Source of the DNA: Apirhabdus apintestini
Lineage (GTDB): Bacteria > Pseudomonadota > Gammaproteobacteria > Enterobacterales > Enterobacteriaceae
DNA: 64,000 nucleotides
Reading direction: 5' to 3'
Assembly (NCBI GenBank): GCA_033977085.1
Contig: CP138906.1
Coordinates: forward strand, 1,240,001-1,304,000
Part shown: positions 32,181-45,628 of the stretch, piece by piece
How positions within the stretch are numbered: position 1 is the first letter of the stretch
Layout of the letters: each line of letters starts with the position of its first letter
The notes under the pieces: generated by a model
What the model was told of the DNA's origin: nothing
Seen by the model: only the letters and a program-made list of their open reading frames with translations
Database searches by the model: none
Translations under genes and position numbers: made by a program

Positions 32181-33448
32181 AAGTACTCATCTACGGGGTC
32201 AACTATGCGCCGGAACTCACCGGAACCGGCAAGTATACCGGTGAGATGGCGCAGTGGATGGCAGAGCAGGGGCACGAGGTGCGGGTCGTGACCGCGCCGC
32301 CTTACTATCCCGAGTGGCAGGTCCACCGGGGCTGGAAGGCGTGGGCTTATCGCAAAGAGCCGGGCGCCGTTACCGTATGGCGCTGCCCGCTGTATGTGCC
32401 AGCCCGCCCCTCGACGCTGAAGCGTTTATTTCATCTTGGCAGCTTTGCGATTAGCTCTTTCTTCCCGCTGCTGGCCCAGCGCCGCTGGAGGCCGGACTGC
32501 ATTATCGGCGTGGTGCCGACGCTGTTTTGCACCCCGGGGATGCGCCTGCTGGCGAAGCTGTGCGGCGCGCGCACCGTGTTACACATCCAGGATTATGAAG
32601 TGGACGCCATGGTGGGGCTGGGAATGGCCGGGCGGCGGGGGCCTGCCGCGCGCCTGGCGGCCGCCTTTGAGCGCAGCAATTTGCTCGGCGTTGACTGTGT
32701 GTCCACGATTTCCCGCTCAATGATCGCAAAAGCCATTGAAAAAGGCGTGGCGCCGCAGCGAACGCTGTTTTTCCCTAACTGGTCGGAAGTCGAACGCTTT
32801 CGCACGGTGACGACGCAGGCCACCGCAGCGCTGCGCGAGCGGCTGGGGTTATCGACGCAAAAACGTATTGCCCTGTATTCCGGCAATATCGGCGAGAAGC
32901 AGGGGCTGGAGAATGTGATTGCCGTCGCCGGGCGTATGGCCGATGCGCCGCTGCAGTTTGTGATTGTCGGGCAGGGCGGCGGACGGGCGCGGCTGGAAAA
33001 AATGGTGGCGGAGCAGGGGTTAACCAATATCACTTTCCTACCGCTGCAGGCCGCCGAGGATTTACCGGCGCTGCTGAGTCTGGCGGACTGCCATCTGGTG
33101 ATTCAGCGGCGCGGCGCGGCGGATGCGGTGTTGCCGTCCAAGCTCACCAATATTTTAGCCGCAGGCGGCAATGCGGTGATTACCGCAGAGGCGTCAACGG
33201 AGCCAGGGCAAGTGTGCGCGGCGTATCCCGGGATTGCCGTATGCGTAGAGCCGGAGTCCGTCGATGCGTTAGCGCAGGGTATAGCGCAGTGTCTGGCGAT
33301 GCCGAAGCCCAACGCGGTGGCGCAGGGTTACGCGGAGCGCACGCTGAATAAAACGCGCGTACTACAGCAGTTTATGGCCGATATCGCAGCGCTACGGCCC
33401 GCGCGGGATAAAACCGGGACAGCGGAAAAAACGGCGCGACAGCGCTGA
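32177..33448 (+). CDS. wcaI: WcaI, colanic acid glycosyltransferase
   Basis: Intact GT-B fold (family 4) transferase of 423 residues, about 16 longer than E. coli WcaI because of an extended C-terminal tail (RPARDKTGTAEKTARQR). N-terminal VNYAPELTGTGKYTGEMAQW is the acceptor-side motif. The C-terminal nucleotide-binding half includes YSGNIGEKQGLENVIAVAGR and LPSKLTNILAAGGNAVITAE. In E. coli it is assigned as a colanic acid fucosyltransferase. Confidence 0.93.
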   Translation: MKVLIYGVNYAPELTGTGKYTGEMAQWMAEQGHEVRVVTAPPYYPEWQVHRGWKAWAYRKEPGAVTVWRCPLYVPARPSTLKRLFHLGSFAISSFFPLLAQRRWRPDCIIGVVPTLFCTPGMRLLAKLCGARTVLHIQDYEVDAMVGLGMAGRRGPAARLAAAFERSNLLGVDCVSTISRSMIAKAIEKGVAPQRTLFFPNWSEVERFRTVTTQATAALRERLGLSTQKRIALYSGNIGEKQGLENVIAVAGRMADAPLQFVIVGQGGGRARLEKMVAEQGLTNITFLPLQAAEDLPALLSLADCHLVIQRRGAADAVLPSKLTNILAAGGNAVITAEASTEPGQVCAAYPGIAVCVEPESVDALAQGIAQCLAMPKPNAVAQGYAERTLNKTRVLQQFMADIAALRPARDKTGTAEKTARQR

Positions 33449-33517
33449 AAACAAACGTTTCGCCAGCGCGCTGGCCGTCCCTTTATGGCAGGTCTTTGGC
33501 AGGAGTGAGGTTAACCA

Positions 33518-34954
33518 ATGAGTCAGTCACAGCTTTATCCGGTGATTATGGCCGGCGGAACGGGCAGCCGGCTTTGGCCGCTGTCCAGGGTGCTCTATCC
33601 CAAACAGTTCCTTCGTCTGAAAGGTGAGATGACAATGCTGCAGACCACGGTCAACCGGCTGAACGGCGTGGCCTGTGAAAGCCCGGTAGTTATCTGCAAT
33701 GAGCAGCACCGCTTTATCGTCGCCGAACAGCTGCGCCAGCTTAACCGGCTTACTCAAAATATTATTCTGGAGCCGGCGGGGCGCAATACCGCCCCGGCGA
33801 TTGCGCTGGCGGCGCTGGCGGCGCGGCGCAGCAGCCCGCAGGACGATCCGCTGATGCTGGTGCTGGCGGCCGATCATGTGATTCAAAACGAGGATGCGTT
33901 TCGCGAGGCGGTGCGCGCAGCGCTACCGCTGGCGCAGTGCGGCAAGCTGGTCACTTTCGGGATTGTGCCCGATGCGCCGGAAACGGGATATGGCTATATC
34001 CGACGCGGGGATACCTGCGCGCAGCGGGCGGAAGTACCCGCGTTTCAGGTGGCAAGCTTTGTGGAAAAACCGGGCCAGGCCACCGCCAGAGAATACGTCG
34101 CCAGCGGCGAATATTACTGGAATAGCGGGATGTTTTTATTTCGCGCCGGGCGCTATCTGGAAGAGCCTGGAAAAATTCCGTCCGGATATTTTGCGCGCCT
34201 GTGAGCAGGCGATGGCGGCGGTCGATCCAGATTTAGATTTTGTTCGCGTGGATGAAGCGGCGTTTCTGGCCTGCCCGGATGAGTCGGTGGATTACGCGGT
34301 GATGGAGAAAACCGCCGATGCGGTGGTGGTACCGATTGACGCCGGCTGGAGCGACGTTGGCTCCTGGTCATCGCTGTGGGAAATCAGTCAACGCAGCGCG
34401 CAGGGCAATGTGCATCACGGGGATGTGATGAGCCACGACAGCGAGAACAGCTATGTGTATGCCGAATCCGGGCTGGTGACCACCGTTGGGGTGAAGGATT
34501 TGGTGGTGGTACAGACCAAGGATGCGGTGCTGATAGCCGACCGGGCGCGGGTACAGGAAGTGAAGCACGTGGTTGAGCGCCTGAAGGGCGAGGGACGCCA
34601 CGAGCATCATATTCACCGGGAGGTTTATCGCCCGTGGGGAAATACGACTCGATTGACGCGGGCGAACGCTATCAGGTGAAGCGGATCACCGTGCAGCCCG
34701 GGGAGGGGCTGTCGCTGCAGATGCATCATCACCGGGCGGAGCACTGGATTGTAGTTGCCGGCACCGCGCGGGTCACTATCGGCGATGAGGTGAAGCTGGT
34801 CAGTGAAAACGAGTCGGTTTATATCCCGCTCGGCGTGACGCACTGCCTGGAAAACCCGGGGAAAATACCGCTTCATCTGATTGAGGTGCGCACCGGCGCG
34901 TGGATTGATGAAGACGACATTGTCCGGTTTCGGGATCGCTATGGGCGCCTGTAG
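33518..34954 (+). CDS. manC: Mannose-1-phosphate guanylyltransferase (ManC/CpsB)
   Basis: Makes GDP-mannose from mannose-1-phosphate and GTP. Signature VIMAGGTGSRLWPLSRVLYP-K, the ADHVI motif, the FVEKPG motif and a C-terminal cupin-type domain (YRPWGKYDSIDAGERYQVKR, LSLQMHHHRAEHWIVVAGTA). The length of 478 codons is exactly that of E. coli ManC because one insertion (34163-34169, GAGCTG read as GAGCCTG) and one deletion (34636, G run) cancel. The middle part is therefore out of frame in a naive translation. Part of the colanic GDP-sugar module. Confidence 0.95.
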
Positions 34955-35061
34955 GGACTGACCGTCCGCGGCGGGCTGCCGCAGAACAAACCATTTACTA
35001 CCGCAGCGTATTTTTCCCGGCAGGGAAGAAGGGCTGACTGTTGCCTGAAAAAGGGATAACG

Positions 35062-36437
35062 ATGACCAAGCTGACCTGTTTTAAAGCCTACGATATCCGC
35101 GGCAAACTGGGCTGTGAATTAAACGAAGAGATTGCGCGTCGTATCGGACGCGCCTATGGCGAATACCTGAAACCGCGCAGTGTGGTGCTGGGTGGCGATG
35201 TGCGCCTGAGCAGCGAAGCGTTAAAGCGCGCGCTGGGTGAAGGGCTGCGGGATGCCGGCGTTGATGTTCTGGATATGGGGCTTGTCGGCACTGAAGAGGT
35301 TTATTTCGCCACCTGGCATCTGGGCGTTGACGGCGGTATTGAAGTCACCGCCAGCCATAATCCCATGGACTACAACGGCATGAAGCTGGTGCGCGCCGGC
35401 GCGCGCCCCGTGAGCGGTGATACCGGCCTGCGTGAGATCCAGCGGCTGGCGGAAAATAACGATTTCCCGCCGGTTGCCCCGCTGCGGCGGGGCGCGTGGC
35501 GAACGATCAATGTGCGCGACGCTTATCTCGATCACCTGTTCACCTATGTGGATAGCGCCAATTTCACGCCGCGAAAGCTGGTAATTAACGCCGGTAACGG
35601 CGCGGCCGGGCCGGTTATCGATGCCATAGCGGCGCGCATCGCGGCGCTAAAACTCCCGTTGACCTTGATTAAGGTGCATAACGCGCCGGACGGCCATTTC
35701 CCACACGGTATTCCTAACCCGCTGCTTCCGGAATGCCGTGAAGATACCCGCAGGGCGGTGATTGAGCACGGCGCGGATATGGGCATTGCCTTTGACGGGG
35801 ATTTTGACCGCTGCTTTTTATTCGACGAGCGCGGGGAGTTTGTCGAGGGGTATTACATTGTCGGGCTGCTGGCTGAGGCGTTTCTCGAAAAACAGCCCGG
35901 CGCGCGCATCATTCACGACCCGCGCTTGTCCTGGAATACGGTGGACGTCGTGACGCGGGCGGGGGGACGCCGGTGATGTCAAAAACCGGGCATGCGTTTA
36001 TTAAAGAGCGCATGCGCGAAGAGGACGCGGTGTACGGCGGAGAAATGAGCGCCCACCACTATTTTCGCGACTTCGCCTACTGCGATAGCGGCATGATCCC
36101 GTGGCTGTTGGTAACGGAGCTGCTGTGTCGTAAAGGTCAGTCGCTCAGCGCCGCGGTGTGGGAGCGTATCCACGCGTTCCCGGCCAGCGGCGAGATTAAC
36201 CGCACCCTGCCCGAACCGGATGCCGCTATCGCACGGGTGCGCGCCCGCTATGCCGGGGTGGCGAATCAGGTGGATGAAACCGACGGTCTGAGCATGGCGT
36301 TTGGCGACTGGCGTTTTAATTTGCGCTGTTCCAACACTGAACCGGTGGTGCGCCTGAACGTGGAGTCGCGCGGCAATCGCACTCTGATGGAAGTACGAAC
36401 CCGTGAGTTAATGGCGCTGCTGGACGCGCCGCGCTGA
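35062..36437 (+). CDS. manB: Phosphomannomutase (ManB/CpsG)
   Basis: Interconverts mannose-6-phosphate and mannose-1-phosphate for GDP-mannose synthesis. Four-domain phosphohexomutase of about 459 residues. Active-site phosphoserine loop VTASHNPMDYNGMKLV, metal-binding DGDFDRC, sugar-binding GEMSAHHYF and C-terminal phosphate-binding RCSNTEPVVRLNVE. A missing G in a G run near 35966 (TRAGGTPVMSKTGHAF) splits it. The start at 35062 (MTKLTCFKAYDIRG) matches the E. coli position; an upstream extension to 35041 is not needed. Confidence 0.95.
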
Positions 36438-36549
36438 ATGCAGGGGCTGCGCCTGAGTAACGGGCGCCGCAGCGCAGCGAAGAAATCAGGGAAAGGAGAG
36501 ACAGGGCTACGCCGTTTACATCATGCCCGAGGCGTATAAAGGTAAAACG

Positions 36550-37943
36550 ATGACGAATTTAAAAAAGCGCGAGCCGCCAAAAACGAATGCATCGTTGATT
36601 TCAATGGTGCAGCGTTTTTCTGACATTACCATTATGTTTGTCGGGCTGTGGCTGATATGCAGGGCCGCCGCGCTGCCTTTCTTTTATATGCATTTATTAA
36701 TGGCGCTGGTGACGCTGGTGGTGTTCCAGATGATTGGCGGGATCACCGATTTTTACCGCTCCTGGCGCGGGGTGAAAATGGCGACCGAACTGCTGCTGTT
36801 GCTGCAAAACTGGACGCTGAGCCTGGTGTTTAGCGCGGGGCTGCTGGCGTTCACGCCGAATTTCATTATGTCTTTTCGCGTCTGGCTGGCGTGGTATGGG
36901 TTTTCAAGTTTGGGCTTGATTCTGTGCCGGGCAGGTATTCGGCTTGGGGCAAGCTGGCTGCGCGATCGCGGCTACAATACGCGGCGTGTGGCTATCGCCG
37001 GCGCGCAGCCCGTGGGCGTGGCGCTGGCGGACAGTTTTCGCCAGGCGCCGTGGCTGGGGCTGGAAGTGGCCGGCATTTATCACGAGCCGCAGCAAGAGGG
37101 CGTGCCCGCCCAGTGGGCCGGTAACCTGACGCAATTAGTGGCGGACGCGCGCGCTGGCAGAGTGCATAACGTATATATCGCGATGGCGATGCGCGATGAA
37201 ACGCACATTAAAAAGCTGGTGCGCGATCTGTCGGATACCACCTGTTCTGTGATGCTTATTCCCGATGTCTTTACCTTCAATATTCTGCATTCGCGTACCG
37301 TGGAGGTGAACGGGGTGCCGGTGGTGCCGCTATTTGATACGCCGCTTAGTGGGATAAACCGCCTGCTAAAGCGTATTGAAGATGTGGTGCTGGCGTCGCT
37401 TATTCTGCTGCTGATCTCCCCGGTGCTGTGCGCTATTGCGCTGGCGGTGAAGTTAAGCTCCCCGGGCCGATTATTTTCCGCCAGACCCGCTACGGAATGG
37501 ACGGCAAACCTATCACGGTATGGAAGTTTCGCTCGATGCGGGTGATGGAAAATGACGCCGTGGTGACGCAGGCTACGCAAAACGATCCGCGCGTGACCCG
37601 CACGGGTAATTTCTTACGCCGCACCTCGCTGGATGAACTGCCTCAGTTTATTAATGTGCTGATGGGCGGCATGTCGATTGTCGGGCCGCGCCCGCACGCC
37701 GTGGCGCACAACGAACAGTATCGCACGTTGATTGAGGGATACATGCTGCGCCATAAGGTGAAGCCTGGGATCACCGGCTGGGCGCAGATCAACGGCTGGC
37801 GCGGTGAGACGGATACCCTGGATAAGATGGCGAAGCGGGTTGAATTTGATTTGGAATACATTCGTGAATGGAGTCTGTGGTTTGATATCAGGATAGTGTT
37901 CCTGACCATTTTTAAAGGTTTCGTCAGTAAAGCCGCCTATTAA
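36550..37943 (+). CDS. wcaJ: WcaJ, undecaprenyl-phosphate glucose phosphotransferase
   Basis: Initiating enzyme of colanic acid: transfers glucose-1-phosphate to undecaprenyl phosphate in the inner membrane. Polyisoprenyl-phosphate hexose-1-phosphate transferase of 464 residues. N-terminal membrane helices (SLISMVQRFSDITIMFVGLW and following), a Rossmann-like central part and the C-terminal catalytic domain (FRQTRYGMDGKPITVWKFRS, NFLRRTSLDELPQFINVLMG, MSIVGPRPHAVAHNEQYR). One missing C near 37472 (SSPGPIIFRQTR) shifts the frame just before the catalytic core. Confidence 0.95.
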
Positions 37944-37953
37944 GGGTCATCCT

Positions 37954-39430
37954 ATGAGTTTAAGAGAAAAACCCTGAGCGGCGCAAAATGGTCCGCTATT
38001 TCGACGCTGACTATCATTGGACTGGGGCTGGCGCAGATGACGATACTGGCGCGCCTTATCGACGGCCACCAGTTTGGCCTGCTGACGGTGTCGCTGGTGA
38101 TTATCGCGCTGGCGGATACGCTGTCAGATTTTGGCATCGCTAATTCGATTATCCAGCGTCAGTCTATTTCACCGCAGACGCTGACCACGCTCTACTGGCT
38201 GAATGTTGGGCTGGGCGTAGCGGTGTGTCTGGCGCTGGTGGCGCTGAGCGGCCCTATCGCCGGGCTGTTGCATAATCCGCAGCTGGCGCCGTTAATCAAA
38301 CTGCTGGCGCTGGCGTTTATTATTATTCCGCACGGGCAGCAGTATCGCGCGCTGTTGCAAAAGGAGCTGGCATTTAGCCACATCGGCATGGTTGAAACGA
38401 TGGCGGCGCTGGCGGGATTTTTGGTTACCGTTATTGGGGCATATATATGGCCTCTCGCGCTGACCGCAATTGTAGGTTACCTGGTCAATAGCGCGGTACG
38501 CACGCTGCTGTTTGGCTATTTGGGGCGGAAAATTTATCGTCCGGGGCTGCACTTTTCTCTGGCGCCGGTTGCTCCCGATCTGCGCTTCGGGGCGTGGCTG
38601 ACCGCCGATAACATTCTCAATTACATTAGTACCAATCTTTCGACGCTGACGCTGGCGCGGATCCTCGGCGCCACCGCGGCCGGGGGTATCAACTGGCGTG
38701 GAATGTGGCGGTGGTGCCGCCGATGAAGCTGAACCCGATCGTGACCCGCGTGCTGTTCCCCGCCTTTGCCAAAATTCAGGATGATACCGCTCGGCTGCGG
38801 GTCAATTTTTATAAGCTGCTGTCGGCCGTAGGGTTGATGAATTTTCCGGTGCTGCTGGGGCTGATGGTGGTCGCCAACCACGCGGTTCCGCTGGTGTTCG
38901 GCGCAAAATGGAATTTTATTATCCCGATTTTGCAATTGCTGTGCGTGGTGGGGCTACTACGCGCGGTGGGTAACCCTATTGGCTCGCTATTGATGGCTAA
39001 GGCACGCGTCGATATCAGCTTTAAATTCAATGTGTTTAAGGTTTTTCTGTTTATCCCGGCCATTGTTTTCGGCGGCTGGTACGGCGGCGCGCTGGGCGTC
39101 ACCGTGGGTTTTCTCGCGGTGCAACTGCTCAATACGGTATTGAGCTATTTCATCATGATTAAACCGGTGCTGGGCAGCAGCTATCGCGATTACATCTTAA
39201 GCCTGTGGCTGCCGTTTTATCTTTCAATCCCCACTCTTGTTATTAGCTATGGGCTGGGCCTGGCGCTCGGCGATAGCCTGCCGCTGGGCGCGCTGCTGGC
39301 GCTGCAGGTGGCGGGCGGCGCGCTGGCGTTCGCGCTTTCGCTGGCGCTGTCGCGCAATACACTGGTGGTGGAAATTAAACGTCAATTTTGCCGCAGCGAG
39401 CGTCTGAAAACGCTGCTGCGCGCCGGATGA
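37954..39430 (+). CDS. wzxC: WzxC, colanic acid flippase
   Basis: PST/MOP-family flippase moving lipid-linked colanic acid units across the inner membrane. About 492 residues with 12-14 hydrophobic segments, for example FGLLTVSLVIIALADTLSDF, SAVRTLLFGYLGRKIYRPGL and MKLNPIVTRVLFPAFAKIQD. The start codon is followed at once by an A-run loss (near 37972; SLREKTLSGAKWSAIST), and a second G loss lies near 38690 (AAGGYQLAWNVAVVPP). It ends RLKTLLRAG, as in E. coli. Confidence 0.93.
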
Positions 39431-39492
39431 CGCCGGTGCGCTAAGCGAATTTTGCAGCGCCGGCGAGCGGGACTCCGATTATAGAGGTGTTA

Positions 39493-40772
39493 ATGAAGAT
39501 ACTGATTTTAGGCAATCATACCTGCGGCAACCGGGGCGATAGCGCTATTTTGCGCGGCCTTATTGATGCGATTAGCCTCCAGCGTCCGGATATTAGGCTC
39601 GATGTGATGAGCCGGTACCCGGTAAGTTCGGCGTGGCTACTGGGGCGCAGCGTGCTGGCCGATCCTCTGTATTTGCAAATGCGGCGCCACAATGGCGCTC
39701 AGGGCGCGCTGGGGCGCGTGAAAAAGGTGCTGCGCCGGCGCTATCAGCATCGCGTTTTGCTGTCGCACGCGTGCGGCGAGGGCACATTGCGTCAGGTTTC
39801 GTTGCCGAAAGGATTCACTGAATTTGCGGCCGCGCTGGGGAGTATGACGCCGTTATTCAGGTCGGCGGCTCTTTCTTTGTGGATTTATACGGCGCGCCGC
39901 AGTTTGAGCACGCGCTGTGCAGCTTTATGGCCGGTAAGCCCGTTTATATGGTGGGACACAGCGTCGGGCCGTTTCAGAATGCGCAGTTTAATCAACTGGC
40001 GAATGCGGTTTTTCGCCGCAGCCGTGCGCTTATCCTGCGTGAGTCAGTGAGCCTGGAGATGATGCGTGACGCCCAAATTGATGTTAGCCGGGTGGAACAC
40101 GGTGTGGATACCGCCTGGTTAGTGGCGCTGCGAGAGGGGAGTTTATCGCCAGTTATGCGGTGAATTACTGGCTAACCATTGCCGCACGCGAGAAAACCGT
40201 GGCGGTGACCCTGCGCGAACTGGCGCCCTTTGATAAACGGTTAGGCACCACTCAGCGCGCCTATGAACAGGCCTTCGCCGCGCTTATTAATCGCCTGATT
40301 GACGAAGGTTATCAGGTGCTGGCGCTGTCCACCTGTACCGGAATCGACAGCTATAACAAGGATGACCGTATGGTGGCGCTCAGTTTGTTGAAATACATCG
40401 ACAGGCCGGAGCGTTTTCACGTGGTGATGGATGAGCTTAACGACCTGGAGATGGGGAAAATCTTCGCCGCCTGCGCGTTAACGATAGGCACGCGGCTGCA
40501 CTCTGCGATTATTTCCATGAACTTCGGTACGCCGGCGCTGGCGCTCAATTATGAACATAAATCCGCCGGTATTATGCGTCGAGCTCGGAATGCCGGAAAT
40601 GGCGGTAGATATTCGCCAGCTACTGGATGGCACGCTGCAGGATACCGCCATGCGGGCGCTGGAAGATTTGCCCGCGCTGCGCGACAGGGTTTTCCGGGCG
40701 GTACAGCGGGAGCGGGAGCAGGGAAGGCGCATGGTGGCCTCGGTGCTGGAACGTATACAGGAGGCGGTATGA
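39493..40772 (+). CDS. wcaK: WcaK, colanic acid pyruvyl transferase
   Basis: Polysaccharide pyruvyl transferase family (CsaB-like), predicted to add the pyruvate ketal to colanic acid. It begins MKILILGNHTCGNRGDSAIL, with VGGSFFVDLYGAPQFEHALC, KPVYMVGHSVGPFQNAQFNQ and IGTRLHSAIISMNFGTPALA. Length about 427 residues. Frameshifts near 39838 and 40137 (G runs), and at 40580-40586 (CAGCTC read as CGAGCTC; RQLGMPEMAVDIRQL). The stop overlaps the wcaL start. Confidence 0.93.
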
Positions 40773-41986
40773 AGGTCGGTTTTTCCTGCTGAAGTTCCCG
40801 GTTGCGTCGGAAACGTTTGTGCTGAACCAAATCGTTGCGTTTATCGAGATGGGTTATGAGGTGGAGATAGTCGCGCTGCAAAAGGGCGATCTTACTCATA
40901 CTCACGCGGTCTATCAGCGGTATCGGCTGGGGAAAAAACCACCTGGCTCATGGATGAGGCGCAGGGGAAAGTGGCAAAGATGCTGGGGCGCGTGCGGGAT
41001 ACGCTGCGCGGCGCGCGGCGCGGTCGTACCTGGCGTGCGCTGAACGTGGTGCGCTACGGCGATGAGGCGCGCAATTTAATTTTATCGGCTATTTGCGGGC
41101 GCCATGCGCGCACGCTGCGGGCGCCCGTATTTATCGCCCATTTTGGGCCGGCCGGCGTTAGCGCCACTAAACTGCGCGAACTGGGGGTGCTGGAGGGTAA
41201 AATCGCCACCGTGTTTCACGGTATCGATATTTCGCATCGGGATATTCTTCAGCACTACGAGCCGGAGTATCGCGCACTATTTCAGCGCGGGGATGTGATG
41301 TTGCCGATCAGTAATCTGTGGGCTGAAAAGCTGCGAGAAATGGGCTGCCCGCCGCAAAAAATTGCGGTGTCGCGGATGGGGGTAGATTTGGCGAAGTTCA
41401 GCCTGCGCTCCGTAAAGGCACCGGGTGAGCGGTTGACCATGGTTTCGGTGGCCAGACTCACCGAGAAAAAGGCCTGCATGTTGCCATTGAGGCGTGCCAG
41501 TTGCTGAAAGCGCGCGGCGTAAAATTTCGGTATTACATCTTAGGGATTGGGCCATGGGAGCGCCGCCTGCGCACTCAGATTGAACAGCTTGAACTGGACG
41601 ACGATGTTGTGATGTCGGGCTTCAAACCGAATCACGAAGTGAAGGCGATGCTGGATGATGCTGACCTATTTTTGCTGCCGTCTATCACCGGTGAGGATGG
41701 GGATATGGAAGGCATCCCCGTCGCGCTGATGGAGGCGATGGCGGTGGGCATTCCCGTCATTTCGACGCTGCACAGCGGTATCCCCGAGCTGATTGACGCC
41801 GGGCAGAGCGGCTGGCTGGTTCCGGAGCGCGATGTTCACGCGCTTGCCGACCGGCTGCAGGCGTTTAGCCAGCTTGAGGCCGCTACGCTGGAGCCTATGC
41901 GCGTGCGTGCGCGTGCGAAAGTTGAAACCGATTTCAACCAGCAGAAGATTTATCAACGGTTGGCTGGGTTATTACAGGCGCTGTAG
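40769..41986 (+). CDS. wcaL: WcaL, colanic acid glycosyltransferase
   Basis: GT-B family-4 glycosyltransferase of about 406 residues. Begins MKVGFFLLKFPVASETFVLN; further blocks are FIAHFGPAGVSATKLRELGV, KIATVFHGIDISHRDI, SRMGVDLAKFSLRSVKAPGE and the nucleotide-binding MEGIPVALMEAMAVGIPVIS. Three homopolymer losses: near 40785 (T), 40932 (G/A junction, GEKTTWLMDEA) and 41470 (G, KKGLHVAIEAC). Restored it aligns end to end with E. coli WcaL. Confidence 0.94.
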
Positions 41987-42796
41987 TGGGGCAACAAGGC
42001 CGGGGTACGGGAGGCTATTAACGGGCACCGACTGACCATCTAAACTGACGAGGTTATGCCTGATATGAAAAAGCCTTATTGGTGAAGGCGTTGACTCGCC
42101 GGGCGCTGCTGCGGCGCGCAGCGGGGTTGCCGCACTGGCGCTGATTTATGCACCAGGCGCTAACGCGTTGAGGCAAAAGACGCCGGTGGACGTAGGGGAT
42201 TTTTACCGCGGCGACTGGCCTGCGGCATTCAGACGCGCTTTTAACGCGGCCGACCATGTGGTGGTGCCGAAAAACCGGGTGTGTGACGATTTCAACGCGG
42301 GGATTGTTATTCCCAAAGGTAAAACACTGACCATCCGCGGCGGCATTAGCGGTAACGGGCGCGGCCGCTTTGTGCTGCAGGACGGTTGTCAGGTGGCGGG
42401 CGAAGACGGCGGGCGGATTAATAATGTGACGCTGGACGTACGCGGTTCAGACTGTGCGATCCGCGGCCTGGATATGAGTGGTAAAGCGCCCGTTACTCAG
42501 ATTTATATTGGCGGCAAAGAAAAGCGCAATATGCGCAATTTGATTGTCGAGAAGCTTCGGGTGCACGATGCGAATTACGCCATCCTGCGGCAGGGGTTTC
42601 ATAATCAGCTTGACGGTGCGCGCATTACGCACTGCCATTTTCAGCGCCTGCAGGGCGATGCGATTGAGTGGAATGTGGCAATCAATGACAAAAATATCCT
42701 GATTTCCGACCACCTGATTGAGGATATTTGTCAACAACGGGTAAAAAGTGATCCACTTACCGTCACCACCAACGGTCTAATATTGATCCACCTTGC

Positions 42797-43574
42797 TTAC
42801 TCAGGATTAGCTTCCGCTATAACCCCGGCCTTTCGTTTCTGCTTCAGTCGATAGCTCTCTCCTTTTATCTGGACTACGTGTGAGTGATGTAAGATCCGGT
42901 CCAGCATTGCCGATGTCAGGGCTGCATCACCCGCGAACGTCTGGTCCCACTGCCCGAACGGCAGGTTAGAGGTCAGGATCATCGCGCTCTTTTCGTAACG
43001 TTTGGCAATGACCTGGAAGAACAGCTTTGCCTCTTCCTGGCTGAACGGCAGATAGCCTATTTCGTCGATGATGAGCAGTTTGGGGGCCATGACACCGCGA
43101 TTGAGTGTCGTTTTGTAACGCCCCTGACGCTGGGAAGTCGACAGCTGTAACAGCAGGTCCGCTGCTGTTGTGAAGCGAACCTTGATGCCCGCCCGTACTG
43201 CCTCGTAGCCCATGGCTATCGCCAGATGTGTTTTCCCCACGCCCGAGGGGCCCAGCAACACGATGTTTTCGTTACGTTCGATGAAGCTCAGGGAACGCAG
43301 CGACTGGATTTGCTTCTGAGGTGCGCCGGTGGCGAAGGTGAAGTCGTATTCCTCGAACGTCTTCACCGCCGGGAAGGCTGCCATCCGCGTGTACATCGCC
43401 TGTTTACGCTGATGCCGGGCCAGTTTCTCCTCATGTAGCAGGTGCTCCAGGAAGTCCATATAGCTCCATTCCTGATCCACTGCCTGTTGCGACAGTGCCG
43501 GCGCCGCGCCGATAAGGCTGTCCAGCTGGGCTGTTCAGCAAGCACCATCAGCCGTTGATGTTGTAGTTCGACCA

Positions 43575-43578
<4 letters not shown>
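42797..43578 (-). CDS. istB: IstB, IS21-family AAA+ transposition helper ATPase
   Basis: About 260 residues. Walker A GPSGVGKTHLAIAMGYEA, Walker B KLLIIDEIGYLPFSQEE and sensor region AMILTSNLPFGQWDQTFAGD; it ends KAGVIAEANPE. IstB acts with the IstA integrase to choose targets and activate transposition. The ATG at 43578 overlaps the istA stop. A frameshift near 43523-43535 alters a CAGCTG repeat (seen as CAGCCCAGCTGG) and separates residues 1-18 from the rest. This is probably not real, because the element looks young. Confidence 0.93.
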
Positions 43579-44596
<1,018 letters not shown>

Positions 44597-45628
44597 AAGC
44601 TCCCCTGTATTCAGAGGAGCAGATTAACCCCTGGATCAGTTTTCAACCGCTGGGGTGGATCAGTTTTGCACCGTTGGTAACAATATTAATTGCACTAACG
44701 GGAAAGCCAATTGGGGGATTGGGATAGGCTTAGCCGGCAGCACCTATGACAATCAGTATCCTGACGCGCAGACGGTAAAAAATTTTATTGTGGCGAATAT
44801 TACCGGGCGCAACTGCCGCCAGTTGGTGCACGTCGAAAATGGCAAACACTTTATTATCCGCAATATTCGCGCGCAGAATATTACGCCCATGTTCAGCAAA
44901 AATGCCGGGATTGATAACGCCACTATCGCTATTTACGGCTGTGATAATTTCACTATCGATAATGTGCAAATGAGCAAAAGTGCGGGGATGCTGATTGGAT
45001 ACGGCACCGCGCGCGGGCGCTATTTGTCGATACCGCAAAACTTTCGAATTAATAATGTGACGCTGGATAACCGCAAGTTACCTTATCGCGTGCGTGGGAT
45101 CCAGATTGCCTCCGGTAATCAAACGTCGTTTGTGGCACTGACGCGCTTTACCCTGGAGCACGCCAACCTTGAGATTCATAATAAACCGCAGCATCTGTTT
45201 CTAAGGCATATTCACGTGAGGCAGCTCGCCAAACGCGGCCCGGCGCTTAAGCTCAATTTTGATTTACGTAAGGATGTGCGCGGTCATTTTATGGCCCGAG
45301 AAGATACGCTGTTATCGTTAGTGGATGTGACAGCCATCAATGAAAAGGGCCAAAAATCAGTGGATATTGACGCTATTGGGCAGAGGTATGTGAAGGTGCA
45401 AGGGGGAACGTGGTGTCTCTCTAACCTTGAAGTTATTAAATTTCTAGTTACGATCGGTAGTTTGAGCGAATGTCAGACGATAATAACAATGGTTATCGTA
45501 TGACAAAAGTTTATAATTATTGTACTGAAGCTAGGTTTACGTTAAAACAAGGAAGTAACTAGTTAAGAACTCAGTTCCTTGATTTTAAAGTAATAATTTA
45601 CAAATCAAACATATATGATGGCGATGCG